Source of the DNA: Vogesella margarita
GTDB lineage: Bacteria > Pseudomonadota > Gammaproteobacteria > Burkholderiales > Chromobacteriaceae
NCBI RefSeq assembly: GCF_028548475.1
Contig: NZ_JAQQLE010000007.1
Location: 124,001-188,000, forward strand
DNA: 64,000 bases
Direction of reading: 5' to 3'
Shown in pieces: positions 27,420-35,922 of the stretch. Made by a program: the position numbers and the translations under genes. Position 1 is the stretch's first letter. Each line of letters opens with the position of its first letter. Under the pieces are notes generated by a model that had not been told where the DNA came from, ran no database searches, and saw nothing but the letters and a program-made list of their open reading frames with translations.

Positions 27420-29486
27420 ATGCATAAAATGCCGACAACACACGAAAACCTGCTTAACCGCGAACTGGCCCTGATCGAGTTCAACCGCCGCGTGATGGCG
27501 CAGGCCGAAGAGGAACGCCTGCCACTGCTGGAGCGCCTGAAATTCCTCTGCATCGTGTCGTCGAACATGGACGAGTTTGCCGAGGTGCGGGTGGCGTGGC
27601 TGAAGGAAGCGGCACAAGTCACTCCGGACCGCATCCTCGCCGACGGCAGCAAGCCGGCGGAGGTGCTGACCCGCCTGTCCGAGGCCGCCCATGCGCTGGT
27701 GCGCGAGCAGTACCGCCTGCTGCGCGAGGAGATCTTCCCGGCGCTGCGTGCCGAAGGCATCATCTTCATGCGCCGCAACGAGTGGGACAGCGAGCAGAAA
27801 GCCTGGATCAGCGACTACTTCTTCCGCGAACTGATGCCGATCCTGACCCCGATCGGGCTGGACCCGTCGCATCCGTTCCCGAAACTGCTCAACAAGAGCC
27901 TGAACTTCATCATCGAGCTGGAAGGCGCCGACGCCTTCGGCCGCGAATCCGGCATCGCCATCGTGCAGGCGCCGCGCATCCTGCCGCGCGTGATCAAGCT
28001 GCCGGCCGCGCTGTGCGGCGGCAACCAGCACAGCTTCGTGTTCCTGTCCTCCATCCTGCACTCGCACGTGCAGGAGCTGTTCCCCGGCATGACGGTGAAG
28101 GGCTGCTACCAGTTCCGCGTTACCCGCGACAGCGACCTCAACGTCGACGACGACGACGTGAAGAACCTGCGTACCGCGCTGCAGGGCGAACTGCGCCAGC
28201 GCCAGTACGGCGACGCGGTACGACTGGAAATCGCCGATACCTGCCCGACGCACATGGAAGAATTCCTGCTGCACACCTTCAACCTGAAGCAGCAGGACAT
28301 CTACCGCGTCGACGGCCCGGTCAACCTGGTGCGCCTGATGCAGGTACCGGACAAGGTTGACCGCCCGGATCTGAAGTTCGCGCCGTTCGTGGCCACGCTG
28401 CCGCCGGTGCTGGCCAAGAAGACACCGCTGTTCGAGGCGATCCGCAAGAACGACATCCTGCTGCACCATCCATTCCAGTCGTTCCAGCCGGTGATCGACA
28501 TGCTGGTCAACGCCGCCACCGATCCGGAGGTGGTGGCGATCAAGATGACGGTGTACCGCACCGGTACCGACTCGGTATTGATGGAATCGCTGATTGCCGC
28601 CGCCCGTGCCGGCAAGCAGGTGACGGTGGTGGTGGAGCTGATGGCGCGCTTCGACGAAGAGGCCAACATCAGCTGGGCGTCGCGACTGGAAGATGCCGGC
28701 GCCCACGTGGTGTACGGCGTGTTCGGCTACAAGGTGCACGCCAAGATGCTGCTGGTGGTACGCCGCGAGGAAGGCCAGCTCAAACGCTACGTGCACCTGG
28801 GTACCGGCAACTACCATCCGCGCACCGCGCGACTGTATACCGACTTCGGCCTGCTGACCTGCAACGAAGACATCGTCAGCGACGTCAATGACCTGTTCGT
28901 GCAGATCACCGGCCTCGGCCGCGCCGGCGAACTGAAGCACCTGTACCAGTCGCCGTTCACGCTGCACAACATGATCATCGGCGCCATCGACCGCGAGATC
29001 GCCCACGCGCAGGCCGGCAAGCCGGCACAGATCATCGCCAAGATGAACGCGCTGCTGGAGCCGCAGGTAATCCAGGCGCTGTACCGCGCCAGCCAGGCCG
29101 GGGTCAAGATCAGCCTCATCATCCGCGGCGTGTGCGCGTTGCGTCCCGGCGTGGAAGGGCTGTCGGAAAACATCACCGTGCGCTCCATCGTCGGCCGCTT
29201 CCTCGAGCACACCCGCGTGTTCTACTTCTACAACGACAAGGCCGAGGACCTGTACATCGCCAGCGCCGACTGGATGGGGCGCAACTTCTTCCGCCGCATC
29301 GAAACCTGCGTGCCTATCCTCGACGTCAAGCTGAAGCGCCGCATCATGAAGGAAGGCCTGCGCATCTACCTCGACGACAACACCAACGCCTGGGAGATGC
29401 AGGCCGACGGCAGCTACCGCCGGCGCATGGCGCGCGGCAAGGGCCGCTGCGCGCAGGAAACCCTGCTGCAGGAATACTGCAGCTGA
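27420..29486 (+). CDS. ppk1: Polyphosphate kinase
   Basis: Makes inorganic polyphosphate from ATP. It has 688 residues, the normal length. It starts in the N-terminal helical domain (LLNRELALIEFNRRVMAQAE). The first catalytic-domain His is in FGYKVHAKMLLVVRREEG, YVHLGTGNYHPRTARLYTD follows, and the second conserved His is in RFLEHTRVFYFYN. It is monocistronic in appearance, between two terminators. Confidence 0.97.
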   Translation: MHKMPTTHENLLNRELALIEFNRRVMAQAEEERLPLLERLKFLCIVSSNMDEFAEVRVAWLKEAAQVTPDRILADGSKPAEVLTRLSEAAHALVREQYRLLREEIFPALRAEGIIFMRRNEWDSEQKAWISDYFFRELMPILTPIGLDPSHPFPKLLNKSLNFIIELEGADAFGRESGIAIVQAPRILPRVIKLPAALCGGNQHSFVFLSSILHSHVQELFPGMTVKGCYQFRVTRDSDLNVDDDDVKNLRTALQGELRQRQYGDAVRLEIADTCPTHMEEFLLHTFNLKQQDIYRVDGPVNLVRLMQVPDKVDRPDLKFAPFVATLPPVLAKKTPLFEAIRKNDILLHHPFQSFQPVIDMLVNAATDPEVVAIKMTVYRTGTDSVLMESLIAAARAGKQVTVVVELMARFDEEANISWASRLEDAGAHVVYGVFGYKVHAKMLLVVRREEGQLKRYVHLGTGNYHPRTARLYTDFGLLTCNEDIVSDVNDLFVQITGLGRAGELKHLYQSPFTLHNMIIGAIDREIAHAQAGKPAQIIAKMNALLEPQVIQALYRASQAGVKISLIIRGVCALRPGVEGLSENITVRSIVGRFLEHTRVFYFYNDKAEDLYIASADWMGRNFFRRIETCVPILDVKLKRRIMKEGLRIYLDDNTNAWEMQADGSYRRRMARGKGRCAQETLLQEYCS

Positions 29487-29501
29487 GCGCCGGCCAGCCA
29501 T

Positions 29502-29514
29502 CAAGGTTGGCCGC
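29502..29514 (-). repeat. Uptake-sequence-like 13-mer after ppk1
   Basis: Exact reverse copy, immediately upstream of the ppk1 terminator stem. Confidence 0.8.
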
Positions 29515-29518
29515 AGAC

Positions 29519-29558
29519 ACGGCGCGAGCGGAACTTCTGCCTCGCGCCGTTTTCTTTG
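29519..29558 (+). terminator. Intrinsic terminator after ppk1
   Basis: ACGGCGCGAG pairs with CTCGCGCCGT (29541-29550) around a 12-base loop, followed by TTTCTTTG. Confidence 0.7.
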
Positions 29559-29586
29559 TTGCACCCCCTTTGTCTTCGGAAACCCC

Positions 29587-30072
29587 ATGGATCTGTCTCT
29601 GCTCTGGTACCTGCTGTCCATCCTGCTGGTGCTGATCGGCCTCGCCGGCACCATCTACCCCGCCCTGCCCGGCCTCGGCCTGCTGGCCGCCGGCTTCCTG
29701 CTGGCCGCCTGGAACGGCAATTTCGTGCACGTCGGCTTCTGGCCGCTGACCACCATCGTGGTACTCGCCGTGATCGGCATGGTGATCGAGAGCGTCGCCA
29801 GCCTGCTCGGCGCCCAGAAAAGCGGCGCCAGTCGCGAGGCACTGATCGGCTCCCTGCTCGGCGGCCTGATCGGGCTGTTCTTCGGCCTGTTCGGTGCCAT
29901 TGCCGGGCCGGTGCTCGGTGCCGTCATCGGCGAGCTGATCGCGCGCCGCAACCTGCCACAGGCCAGTCGCGTCGGCGCCGCCACCTTCCTCGGCTTTCTG
30001 GCCGGCACCGTCGCCAAGATCGCCTGCGCCTTCGCCATGCTCGGCGTGTTCATCCTGGCGCTGCTGTTCTGA
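29587..30072 (+). CDS. DUF456 family membrane protein
   Basis: A 161-residue inner-membrane protein with about four to five hydrophobic segments and glycine-rich stretches (GSLLGGLIGLFFGLFGAIAG) typical of DUF456. Function is unknown in the family. Start at ATG 29587; the gap to ettA contains only a palindrome of the dispersed repeat, so it may be transcribed alone. Confidence 0.8.
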   Translation: MDLSLLWYLLSILLVLIGLAGTIYPALPGLGLLAAGFLLAAWNGNFVHVGFWPLTTIVVLAVIGMVIESVASLLGAQKSGASREALIGSLLGGLIGLFFGLFGAIAGPVLGAVIGELIARRNLPQASRVGAATFLGFLAGTVAKIACAFAMLGVFILALLF

Positions 30073-30078
30073 GCCAGT

Positions 30079-30100
30079 GTGCGGCCAACCTTGGCCGCAC
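30079..30100. repeat. Self-overlapping palindromic copy of the 13-mer
   Basis: An exact copy (30081-30093) overlaps a reverse partial copy so that 10-base arms GTGCGGCCAA / TTGGCCGCAC flank only CC. It lies 7 bases after the DUF456 stop. Confidence 0.7.
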
Positions 30101-30173
30101 GCCGACGCCGAATTTGCTACACTTCTCCGGTTAATCTCCCTATCGCAATCCAGCAGGAATACAAGCACAAGCT

Positions 30174-31841
30174 ATGGCTCAATATGTGATGTCCATGCTC
30201 CGCGTGAGCAAGATCGTTCCCCCGAAACGCCAGATCATCAAGGATATTTCGCTGTCCTTCTTCCCGGGTGCCAAGATCGGCCTGCTCGGTCTCAACGGCG
30301 CCGGCAAGTCCACCGTGCTGCGCATCATGGCCGGTGTCGACAAGGAATACGACGGCGAGGTACAGCATCTGGCCGGCGTCAAGATCGGCTACCTGGAGCA
30401 GGAGCCGAAGCTCGACCCTGACAAGACCGTGCGCGAGGAAGTGGAAAGCGGCATGGGCGACGTGATGGGCGCGCAGAAGCGCCTGGAAGAGGTGTACGCC
30501 GCCTACGCCGAGCCGGACGCCGACTTCGACGCGCTGGCCGAAGAACAGGCCAAGCTGGAAGCCATCATCTCCGCCGGCGCCGGCGACAACATCGAGCTGC
30601 AGCTGGAGCTGGCCGCCGACGCGCTGCGCCTGCCGCCGTGGGACGCCAAGATCGGCCCGTTGTCCGGCGGTGAAAAACGCCGCGTGGCGCTGTGCAAGCT
30701 GCTGCTGTCGCAGCCGGACATGCTGCTCTTGGACGAACCGACCAACCACCTCGATGCCGAATCGGTGGAGTGGCTGGAGCAGTTCCTGGTGCGCTTCCCC
30801 GGCACCGTGGTGGCGGTAACCCACGACCGCTACTTCCTCGACAACGCCGCCGAATGGATCCTGGAACTGGACCGCGGCGAGGGCATCCCGTGGAAGGGCA
30901 ACTACTCCAGCTGGCTGGAACAGAAGGAGGCGCGCCTGGAGCTGGAAAGCAAGCAGGAAGGCGCGCGCATGAAGGCAATGAAGCAGGAACTGGAGTGGGT
31001 ACGCCAGAATCCGAAAGGCCGCCAGGCGAAATCCAAGGCGCGTCTGGCCAAGTTCGAGGAGCTGTCCAGCTTCGAGCACCAGAAGCGCAACGAAACCCAG
31101 GAAATCTTCATCCCGGTGGCAGAGCGCCTGGGCAACGAAGTGATCGAATTCGACGGCGTGTCGAAAGGCTTCGGCGACCGCCTGCTGATCGACAACCTGT
31201 CGTTCAAGGCGCCACCGGGTGCCATCGTCGGCATCATCGGCCCCAACGGTGCCGGTAAATCGACGCTGTTCAAGATGATTGCCGGCAAGGAACAGCCGGA
31301 TGCCGGCACGGTGAAGATCGGCCAGACCGTGCAGATGGCCTTCGTCGAGCAGAGCCGTGAAGGCCTGGAAGGCGACAAGACCGTGTTCGAGGATGTATCC
31401 GGCGGTGCAGACATCCTCACCGTTGGCCGCTTCGAGATGTCCAGCCGCGCGTACCTGGGCCGCTTCAACTTCAAGGGCGGCGACCAGCAGAAGAAGGTGG
31501 GCATGCTGTCCGGCGGCGAACGCGGCCGCCTGCACCTGGCCAAGACCCTGCTCAAGGGCGGCAACGTGCTGCTGCTGGATGAACCGTCCAACGACCTGGA
31601 CGTGGAAACCCTGCGCGCGCTGGAAGACGCGCTGCTGGAATTCGCCGGCACCGTGTTCGTGATCTCCCACGACCGCTGGTTCCTGGACCGTATCGCCACC
31701 CACATCCTGGCGGCGGAAGGCGAATCGCAGTGGACCTTCTTCGACGGCAACTACCAGGAGTACGAGGCCGACAAGAAAAAGCGTCTGGGCGAGGAAGGCG
31801 CGAAGCCGAAGCGCATCCGCTACAAGCCTATCGTGCGCTAA
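30174..31841 (+). CDS. ettA: Energy-dependent translational throttle protein EttA (ABC-F)
   Basis: Ribosome-binding ABC-F ATPase that gates the first peptide bond according to ATP/ADP level. It has 555 residues with two ATPase domains: Walker A GLNGAGKST and GPNGAGKST, signatures LSGGEKRRVALCK and LSGGERGRLHLAK, Walker [21 protein letters not shown] and LLLDEPSNDLD. The linker carries the charged P-site-interacting motif around KSKARLAKFEEL. The near-standard EttA length and C-terminal KPKRIRYKPI tail distinguish it from Uup and YbiT. Confidence 0.95.
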   Translation: MAQYVMSMLRVSKIVPPKRQIIKDISLSFFPGAKIGLLGLNGAGKSTVLRIMAGVDKEYDGEVQHLAGVKIGYLEQEPKLDPDKTVREEVESGMGDVMGAQKRLEEVYAAYAEPDADFDALAEEQAKLEAIISAGAGDNIELQLELAADALRLPPWDAKIGPLSGGEKRRVALCKLLLSQPDMLLLDEPTNHLDAESVEWLEQFLVRFPGTVVAVTHDRYFLDNAAEWILELDRGEGIPWKGNYSSWLEQKEARLELESKQEGARMKAMKQELEWVRQNPKGRQAKSKARLAKFEELSSFEHQKRNETQEIFIPVAERLGNEVIEFDGVSKGFGDRLLIDNLSFKAPPGAIVGIIGPNGAGKSTLFKMIAGKEQPDAGTVKIGQTVQMAFVEQSREGLEGDKTVFEDVSGGADILTVGRFEMSSRAYLGRFNFKGGDQQKKVGMLSGGERGRLHLAKTLLKGGNVLLLDEPSNDLDVETLRALEDALLEFAGTVFVISHDRWFLDRIATHILAAEGESQWTFFDGNYQEYEADKKKRLGEEGAKPKRIRYKPIVR

Positions 31842-31868
31842 GCACGATACCGGCTAGCAACAGTCGCA

Positions 31869-31901
31869 AAAAAGCCCCGCTTGCAACAAGCGGGGCTTTT
31901 T
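31869..31901. terminator. Bidirectional terminator, ettA / repeat-protein gene
   Basis: A 15-bp perfect stem AAAAAGCCCCGCTTG with a 3-base loop and A/T runs on both sides, so it serves both convergent genes. Confidence 0.9.
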
Positions 31902-31912
31902 CTTGTCCTGGC

Positions 31913-32491
31913 TTAACCGACCATATAGGGCGCGTCACCACCCTCGCGACGGGCTACCATGTACGGGGCGTCACCACCTTCGCGACGGGCTACCATGTAC
32001 GGGGCGTCACCACCTTCGCGACGGGCCACCATGTACGGGGCGTCACCACCTTCGCGACGGGCCACCATGTACGGGGCGTCACCACCTTCGCGACGGGCTA
32101 CCATGTACGGGGCGTCACCACCTTCGCGACGGGCCACCATGTACGGGGCGTCACCACCTTCGCGACGGGCTACCATGTACGGGGCGTCACCACCTTCGCG
32201 GCGAGCCACCATGTACGGCGCGTCACCACCTTCGCGGCGAGCCACCATGTACGGGGCGTCACCACCTTCGCGGCGAGCAACCATGTACGGGGCGTCACCA
32301 CCTTCGCGGCGAGCCACCATGTACGGGGCGTCACCACCTTCTCGGCCTGCAATCATGTATGGAGCATCGCCGCCATCACGTTTCGCAGTCATCTCTACAT
32401 CTTGCTGCTGCACAGCAGCAGGGGCAGCGTAAACCGGAGCAACAACACTAGCCAGCACAACAGCGATAGAGGTAATTAGCAGCTTTTTCAT
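31913..32491 (-). CDS. Secreted protein of 13 tandem 12-residue units (REGGDAPYMVAR), function unknown
   Basis: A 192-residue protein that I do not recognise. ATG 32491 is preceded by AAAGGA at the right distance; a TTG at 32497 is in frame. Residues 1-22 form a Sec signal peptide (MKKLLITSIAVVLASVVAPVYA), followed by a short APAAVQQQDVEMTAK spacer. The rest is 13 consecutive units: a divergent first (RDGGDAPYMIAG), eleven identical REGGDAPYMVAR, and a final unit ending in Gly. Arg-Arg occurs at every junction between identical units, which could be protease sites. There is no Cys, no lipobox and no anchor. Possible roles are a multi-copy peptide precursor, a metal- or surface-binding repeat protein, or a stress-secreted polymer. 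No partner gene is adjacent. Confidence 0.85.
   Translation of the reverse strand: MKKLLITSIAVVLASVVAPVYAAPAAVQQQDVEMTAKRDGGDAPYMIAGREGGDAPYMVARREGGDAPYMVARREGGDAPYMVARREGGDAPYMVARREGGDAPYMVARREGGDAPYMVARREGGDAPYMVARREGGDAPYMVARREGGDAPYMVARREGGDAPYMVARREGGDAPYMVARREGGDAPYMVG
31922..32375. repeat. 36-bp tandem repeat array inside the secreted repeat gene
   Basis: 13 contiguous 36-bp units without spacers. The seven junctions nearest the 3' end of the gene use one Arg-Arg codon pair (CGT CGC); the next four use another (CGC CGC with GCT for Ala). Val, Ala and Glu codons also vary, always silently. This points to local duplication and homogenisation. Confidence 0.9.
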
Positions 32492-32815
32492 GATCAATAT
32501 CCTTTTATTTAAATTTGGTCGCTTTGATTATTTCGGCATCTGGTTCGAATAATTTGTATGCTTATTTTATGAGACTGGACACTACAGGCTTCCGGTCAGC
32601 CTGTAGCAGCAATGACCATAGAAGCAATGCTGCAACTATACGACTGGTCTAATTCAATTAATAGAGAAGTAATCTGAATGTCTTGTTCAGATTTTACGAA
32701 CTACTTGCCAGATGCGGCATAAGCCTGCAAGGCTGGTGAGCAGGAAAGAAAACGGACACGCAACGCCCAAACGCCTCAGGCTGTGCCGCACGATGGCCAA
32801 CGTTGGCCGCAACGC

Positions 32816-32846
32816 AAAAAGCCCGTGCACACCGGCACGGGCTTTT
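32816..32846. terminator. Terminator-like hairpin
   Basis: GCCCGTGC / GCACGGGC stem flanked by five As and four Ts, so it could work in either direction. No gene immediately precedes it on either strand. Confidence 0.6.
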
Positions 32847-32853
32847 GACAGAC

Positions 32854-32886
32854 AAAAAAAGGGGGTACGGCCCACCACCGTACCCC
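32854..32886 (-). terminator. Intrinsic terminator on the minus strand with no assigned gene
   Basis: GGGGTACGG / CCGTACCCC perfect 9-bp stem with a 7-base loop; read on the minus strand it is followed by a run of seven Ts. It would end a transcript coming from 32887-33105. Confidence 0.7.
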
Positions 32887-33106
32887 AAACACACACATCA
32901 AGAGGAAAAGCGTCGTTGGCCTAGCGGCACCAAACCATCCCTGATCCGGCTCCTCGCTTGCTCGCCGCAGGCAAACTCAGATCAACCGCACCGCTTGCCG
33001 GCACCGCTCATCTCATACCGAAAGCATAGCCGCTACCCGCAATCGTGCTTTGATGCACGTCAAGCGCGACTCAGTGTGCGCGTCCGCCTAACAAAAGGCA
33101 GAAACG

Positions 33107-33130
33107 AAAAAACCTCCCGTGCGGGAGGTT
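33107..33130 (-). terminator. Intrinsic terminator after the phasin gene
   Basis: AACCTCCC, loop GTGC, GGGAGGTT; six Ts follow on the minus strand. Confidence 0.85.
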
Positions 33131-33157
33131 TCGTTCAAACAGGATGAAGCGTATCGA

Positions 33158-33730
33158 TCAGGCAGAAGCGGACGGTGTCGCCTTGCGGGTACGGCTGACG
33201 GCGGCACTGGCTGCCTTGGCCGAACTCTCGGCCGCTTCGACGCTGGCTTCGGCGAACTCGGAACCGACTTTCTTCGCGGTCTTGGCAGCGCTTTCGAAAG
33301 CGGCGTTGCTGGAGGTCACGATGTTCTTCAGTGCCTGTACCGCAGCGTCGGAACCGGTCGGCGCGTTCTTCGCCAGACGATCGATCACGTCCAGTACGTT
33401 CTTGTTGGTTTCGGCAACCTGCTCTTCCACGAAGGACGTCAGCTCGGTCTGGGCTGCCAGCGTGACATCGTAGACTTCACGCGCGGCGGCGAAGGCCTTG
33501 TCCAGGCTAGGCTGGGTCAGGCTGCTCTGGAATTCGGCCAGCGCCTTCGGGTCCTTGATCGCCGACAGTTGCTTCAGCGTCTGGGCGTTCTCGGCCAGCA
33601 GCTTGCGCGACATTTCCAGCTGCAGGGTAGCCAGGCGCTCGGCGCTGGCCAGCAGGATGCCGGAAAAACGGACGGCTTTGTCGAACTGCGACTGACCGAA
33701 AGCGGAAAACTCTTGTGCAGTAGTAAACAT
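33158..33730 (-). CDS. phaP: Phasin family protein (PHA granule-associated)
   Basis: Coats polyhydroxyalkanoate granules and controls their size. The 190-residue protein is almost wholly helical, alanine-rich and amphipathic, beginning MFTTAQEFSAFGQSQFDKAV (phasin_2/TIGR01841 type), with a C-terminal Ala/Ser-rich tail. ATG 33730 has AAGGA seven bases upstream; the longer open frame to 33805 crosses promoter sequence. The upstream region carries two perfect 12-bp repeats that also resemble the region before the PhaB-like gene at 36954-37694. Confidence 0.9.
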   Translation of the reverse strand: MFTTAQEFSAFGQSQFDKAVRFSGILLASAERLATLQLEMSRKLLAENAQTLKQLSAIKDPKALAEFQSSLTQPSLDKAFAAAREVYDVTLAAQTELTSFVEEQVAETNKNVLDVIDRLAKNAPTGSDAAVQALKNIVTSSNAAFESAAKTAKKVGSEFAEASVEAAESSAKAASAAVSRTRKATPSASA

Positions 33731-34102
33731 GGTTAATCCTTTTCGAAAAATGAAACACTCAGCAGCAATATCGTCTTGAAACTCGTCGTTGCCGCATCGC
33801 AACAAGCTGCATTATTGTGTTGCGCCGCATCAATGTCAACGAATTTGTTGCGCCGCAACATCGCTAAGTCGCTATTTTTACAACAGCAAACACATTCATC
33901 ATGGCGGCTGCGCATTGCAGCAGTGTGTCCGCCCGGTGACAGTCGTGCGCACCGGCGAGCATTGCCAGCCGGTACGGCTCCGACACCTCCGCCACAACGA
34001 TCTTCGGGCACTGGCAATGACGCCAGCCTTTGATTGAAAGGCTCAGGACAAAGCGATACACTCCATCCATAAAATAAATCTATCTATCCGGCGATAAATC
34101 CA
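33731..34102. other. Divergent region phasin / minC with repeated operator-like motif
   Basis: No gene. It holds the phasin promoter region with the TGTTGCGCCGCA repeats and, farther on, nothing recognisable before minC. Confidence 0.6.
33791..33858. promoter_or_regulatory. Repeated TGTTGCGCCGCA elements upstream of the phasin gene
   Basis: Two perfect copies of TGTTGCGCCGCA (33818-33829 and 33846-33857), starts 28 bases apart, and a partial inverted copy at 33791-33804. Their position about 90-130 bases before the phasin start suits a repressor site; PhaR is the candidate by analogy with other PHA regulons. Confidence 0.45.
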
Positions 34103-34813
34103 ATGAGTTCTGCGGCCAACCTTTTCGACATCAAATCCGCCAGTCTTGACCTGCTGGCCATCGTACTGCGCAGCACCGACCTGTCCTCCCTGCAAGATGC
34201 CATCCAGCAACGTTTCAGCAGCCTCGAACCCGAGCCGTTCGTGCTGGACATTGAGCAGCTGCCGGCGCCGGATAGCGACACGCTGGCCCCGGTCTGCGCC
34301 ATGCTGCAGCAGCACGGCCTGCGCATTGCCGCCGTCCGTCACCGCGATGCGCAGTATGCCGCCCTCGCCCACCGCCTCGGCTTGCCCTTCATCAGCGGCA
34401 GCGGTGGCGGCAAGAGCAGCGCGGAAAGCGTCAGCGCCCCGGTAGCGGCGGCACCCGTGGCGGACAGCAGCCTGCCGACGCCGACCATGATCGTCGATCG
34501 CCCGGTGCGCGCCGGTCAACAGATCTACGCCAAGGGCGGCGATCTGGTGGTGCTGGAGATGGTCAGTGCCGGCGCGGAACTCATCGCCGACGGCAGCATC
34601 CACGTCTACGCGCCGCTGCGCGGCCGGGCACTGGCCGGCGCCCGCGGCAATACCGCAGCCCGCATCTTCGTCAAGAGCATGGAGGCCGAGCTGGTTTCCA
34701 TCGCCGGCGTGTACCGCACCATCGAACAGGACTTGCCGCAGAGCATCAAGGGCAAGCCGACCCAGATTTATCTCGAACAAGAGCGCGTGGTCATGATCCC
34801 GCTCGACAAGTAA
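34103..34813 (+). CDS. minC: Septum site-determining protein MinC
   Basis: FtsZ polymerisation inhibitor. It has 236 residues: N-terminal FtsZ-interacting domain ([20 protein letters not shown]), a proline-poor linker, and the C-terminal beta-helix that dimerises and binds MinD ([20 protein letters not shown], then [10 protein letters not shown]). Its fourth to seventh codons overlap a near-exact copy of the dispersed repeat. First gene of minCDE. Confidence 0.95.
   Translation: MSSAANLFDIKSASLDLLAIVLRSTDLSSLQDAIQQRFSSLEPEPFVLDIEQLPAPDSDTLAPVCAMLQQHGLRIAAVRHRDAQYAALAHRLGLPFISGSGGGKSSAESVSAPVAAAPVADSSLPTPTMIVDRPVRAGQQIYAKGGDLVVLEMVSAGAELIADGSIHVYAPLRGRALAGARGNTAARIFVKSMEAELVSIAGVYRTIEQDLPQSIKGKPTQIYLEQERVVMIPLDK
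34112..34123 (+). repeat. Uptake-sequence-like 12-mer at the start of minC
   Basis: GCGGCCAACCTT, codons 4-7 of minC (Ala-Ala-Asn-Leu). Confidence 0.7.
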
Positions 34814-34842
34814 CCAGCATCGTTATTCCAAGGATCGATATC

Positions 34843-35655
34843 GTGGCAAAAATCATCGTTGTGACCTCCGGCAAGGGTGGTGTCGGCAAAACCACCACCA
34901 GCGCCAGCTTTGCATCCGGCCTCGCCCTGCGCGGCCACAAGACCGCCGTAATCGACTTCGACGTCGGCCTGCGCAACCTGGACCTGATCATGGGCTGCGA
35001 GCGTCGCGTGGTGTATGACCTGATCAACGTGATCAATGGCGAAGCCAGCCTCAACCAGGCGCTGATCAAGGACAAGCACTGCGACAACCTGTACGTGATG
35101 CCGGCGTCGCAGACCCGCGACAAGGACTCGCTCAGCCGCGAAGGCGTGGAAACGGTGCTGAAGAACCTGGACGAGATGGGCTTCGAGTTCATCGTCTGCG
35201 ATTCGCCGGCCGGCATCGAAAAAGGCGCGCTGATGTCGCTGTACTTTGCCGACGAGGCCATCGTGGTCACCAACCCGGAAGTGTCATCGGTACGCGACTC
35301 CGACCGCATTCTCGGCATCCTGTCGTCGAAATCGCGCCGTGCCGAAGAAGGCCGCGAGCCGGTGAAGGAACACCTGCTGATCACCCGCTACTCGCCGGCC
35401 CGCGTCGACAAGGGCGAGATGCTGTCGGTGGACGACGTGAAGGAAATCCTGCGCATTCCGCTGATCGGCGTGATCCCGGAATCGCAGGCCATCCTGCAGG
35501 CGTCCAACTCCGGCACCCCCGCGATCCACATCAAGGGTTCCGACGCCGCCGAGGCTTACGGCGACGTGGTGGCCCGCTTCCTTGGCGAGGACCGTCCGAT
35601 GCGCTTCCTAGAAGCGGAAAAAATCGGGTTCCTGAAACGACTGTTTGGAGGCTAG
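34843..35655 (+). CDS. minD: Septum site-determining protein MinD
   Basis: Membrane-associated ATPase that recruits MinC and oscillates with MinE. It has 270 residues with the deviant Walker [10 protein letters not shown] near residue 10 and a C-terminal amphipathic membrane-targeting helix ([14 protein letters not shown]). Starts at GTG 34843 with AAGGA upstream. It lies 29 bases after minC and 2 bases before minE. Confidence 0.97.
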   Translation: MAKIIVVTSGKGGVGKTTTSASFASGLALRGHKTAVIDFDVGLRNLDLIMGCERRVVYDLINVINGEASLNQALIKDKHCDNLYVMPASQTRDKDSLSREGVETVLKNLDEMGFEFIVCDSPAGIEKGALMSLYFADEAIVVTNPEVSSVRDSDRILGILSSKSRRAEEGREPVKEHLLITRYSPARVDKGEMLSVDDVKEILRIPLIGVIPESQAILQASNSGTPAIHIKGSDAAEAYGDVVARFLGEDRPMRFLEAEKIGFLKRLFGG

Positions 35656-35657
35656 CC

Positions 35658-35918
35658 ATGTCCCTGATCGATATGATTTTTGGCAAACGCCAGAAAACCG
35701 CCTCCATCGCCCGTGAACGCCTGCAGATCATCCTGGCGCACGAGCGCGACGGCAAGACCGGCGCACCGGACTACCTGCCGGCGCTGCAGCGTGAGCTGAT
35801 GGAGGTGATCTCCAAGTACGTGGCGGTGAACCAGGACGACATCAAGGTGCACCTGGAGCGTCAGGACAACTTCGAGGTCCTGGAAGTGAACATCGTCCTG
35901 CCGGAACACCAGCGCTGA
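35658..35918 (+). CDS. minE: Cell division topological specificity factor MinE
   Basis: Stimulates MinD ATPase and drives pole-to-pole oscillation. It has 86 residues: N-terminal membrane/MinD-binding part ([20 protein letters not shown], then [10 protein letters not shown]) and the C-terminal dimer domain. Strong Shine-Dalgarno GGAGG seven bases before the ATG. Confidence 0.97.
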   Translation: MSLIDMIFGKRQKTASIARERLQIILAHERDGKTGAPDYLPALQRELMEVISKYVAVNQDDIKVHLERQDNFEVLEVNIVLPEHQR

Positions 35919-35922
35919 CACC

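Larger units (their letters stand above)
32492..33157. other. 666-bp region with stacked hairpins and no protein gene
   Basis: Bases 32492-32700 are markedly AT-rich and hold the leader of the repeat-protein gene. Two perfect inverted repeats sit there: CTACAGGCT/AGCCTGTAG (32582-32606) and AATCTGAA/TTCAGATT (32671-32693). Farther on are a palindromic copy of the dispersed repeat (32798-32810) and two terminator-like hairpins (32816-32846 and 32854-32886). Bases 32887-33105 lie between two minus-strand terminators and have no credible ORF, so a small RNA is possible. Confidence 0.55.

Noticed and set aside
27057-29654. An 865-residue open frame antisense to yggX and ppk1
   Set aside because: ppk1 explains the region; the antisense product is His/Gln/Val-rich shadow sequence.
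31922-32375. CRISPR array (regular 36-bp repeats)
   Set aside because: The units are contiguous with no spacers, and no cas gene is near.
31730-32479. Long plus-strand frames through the 36-bp repeat array
   Set aside because: The unit length is a multiple of three and the unit lacks stops in several frames, so all stay open. Only the minus-strand frame has a signal peptide, ribosome site and silent-only variation.
32687-32896. Small minus-strand ORFs of 66-69 residues
   Set aside because: They span two terminator-like hairpins and have no ribosome site or recognisable sequence.
32900-33100. tRNA or known structural RNA in the gap before the phasin gene
   Set aside because: No T-loop, CCA end or characteristic 6S, SRP, tmRNA or RNase P motif could be found by eye.
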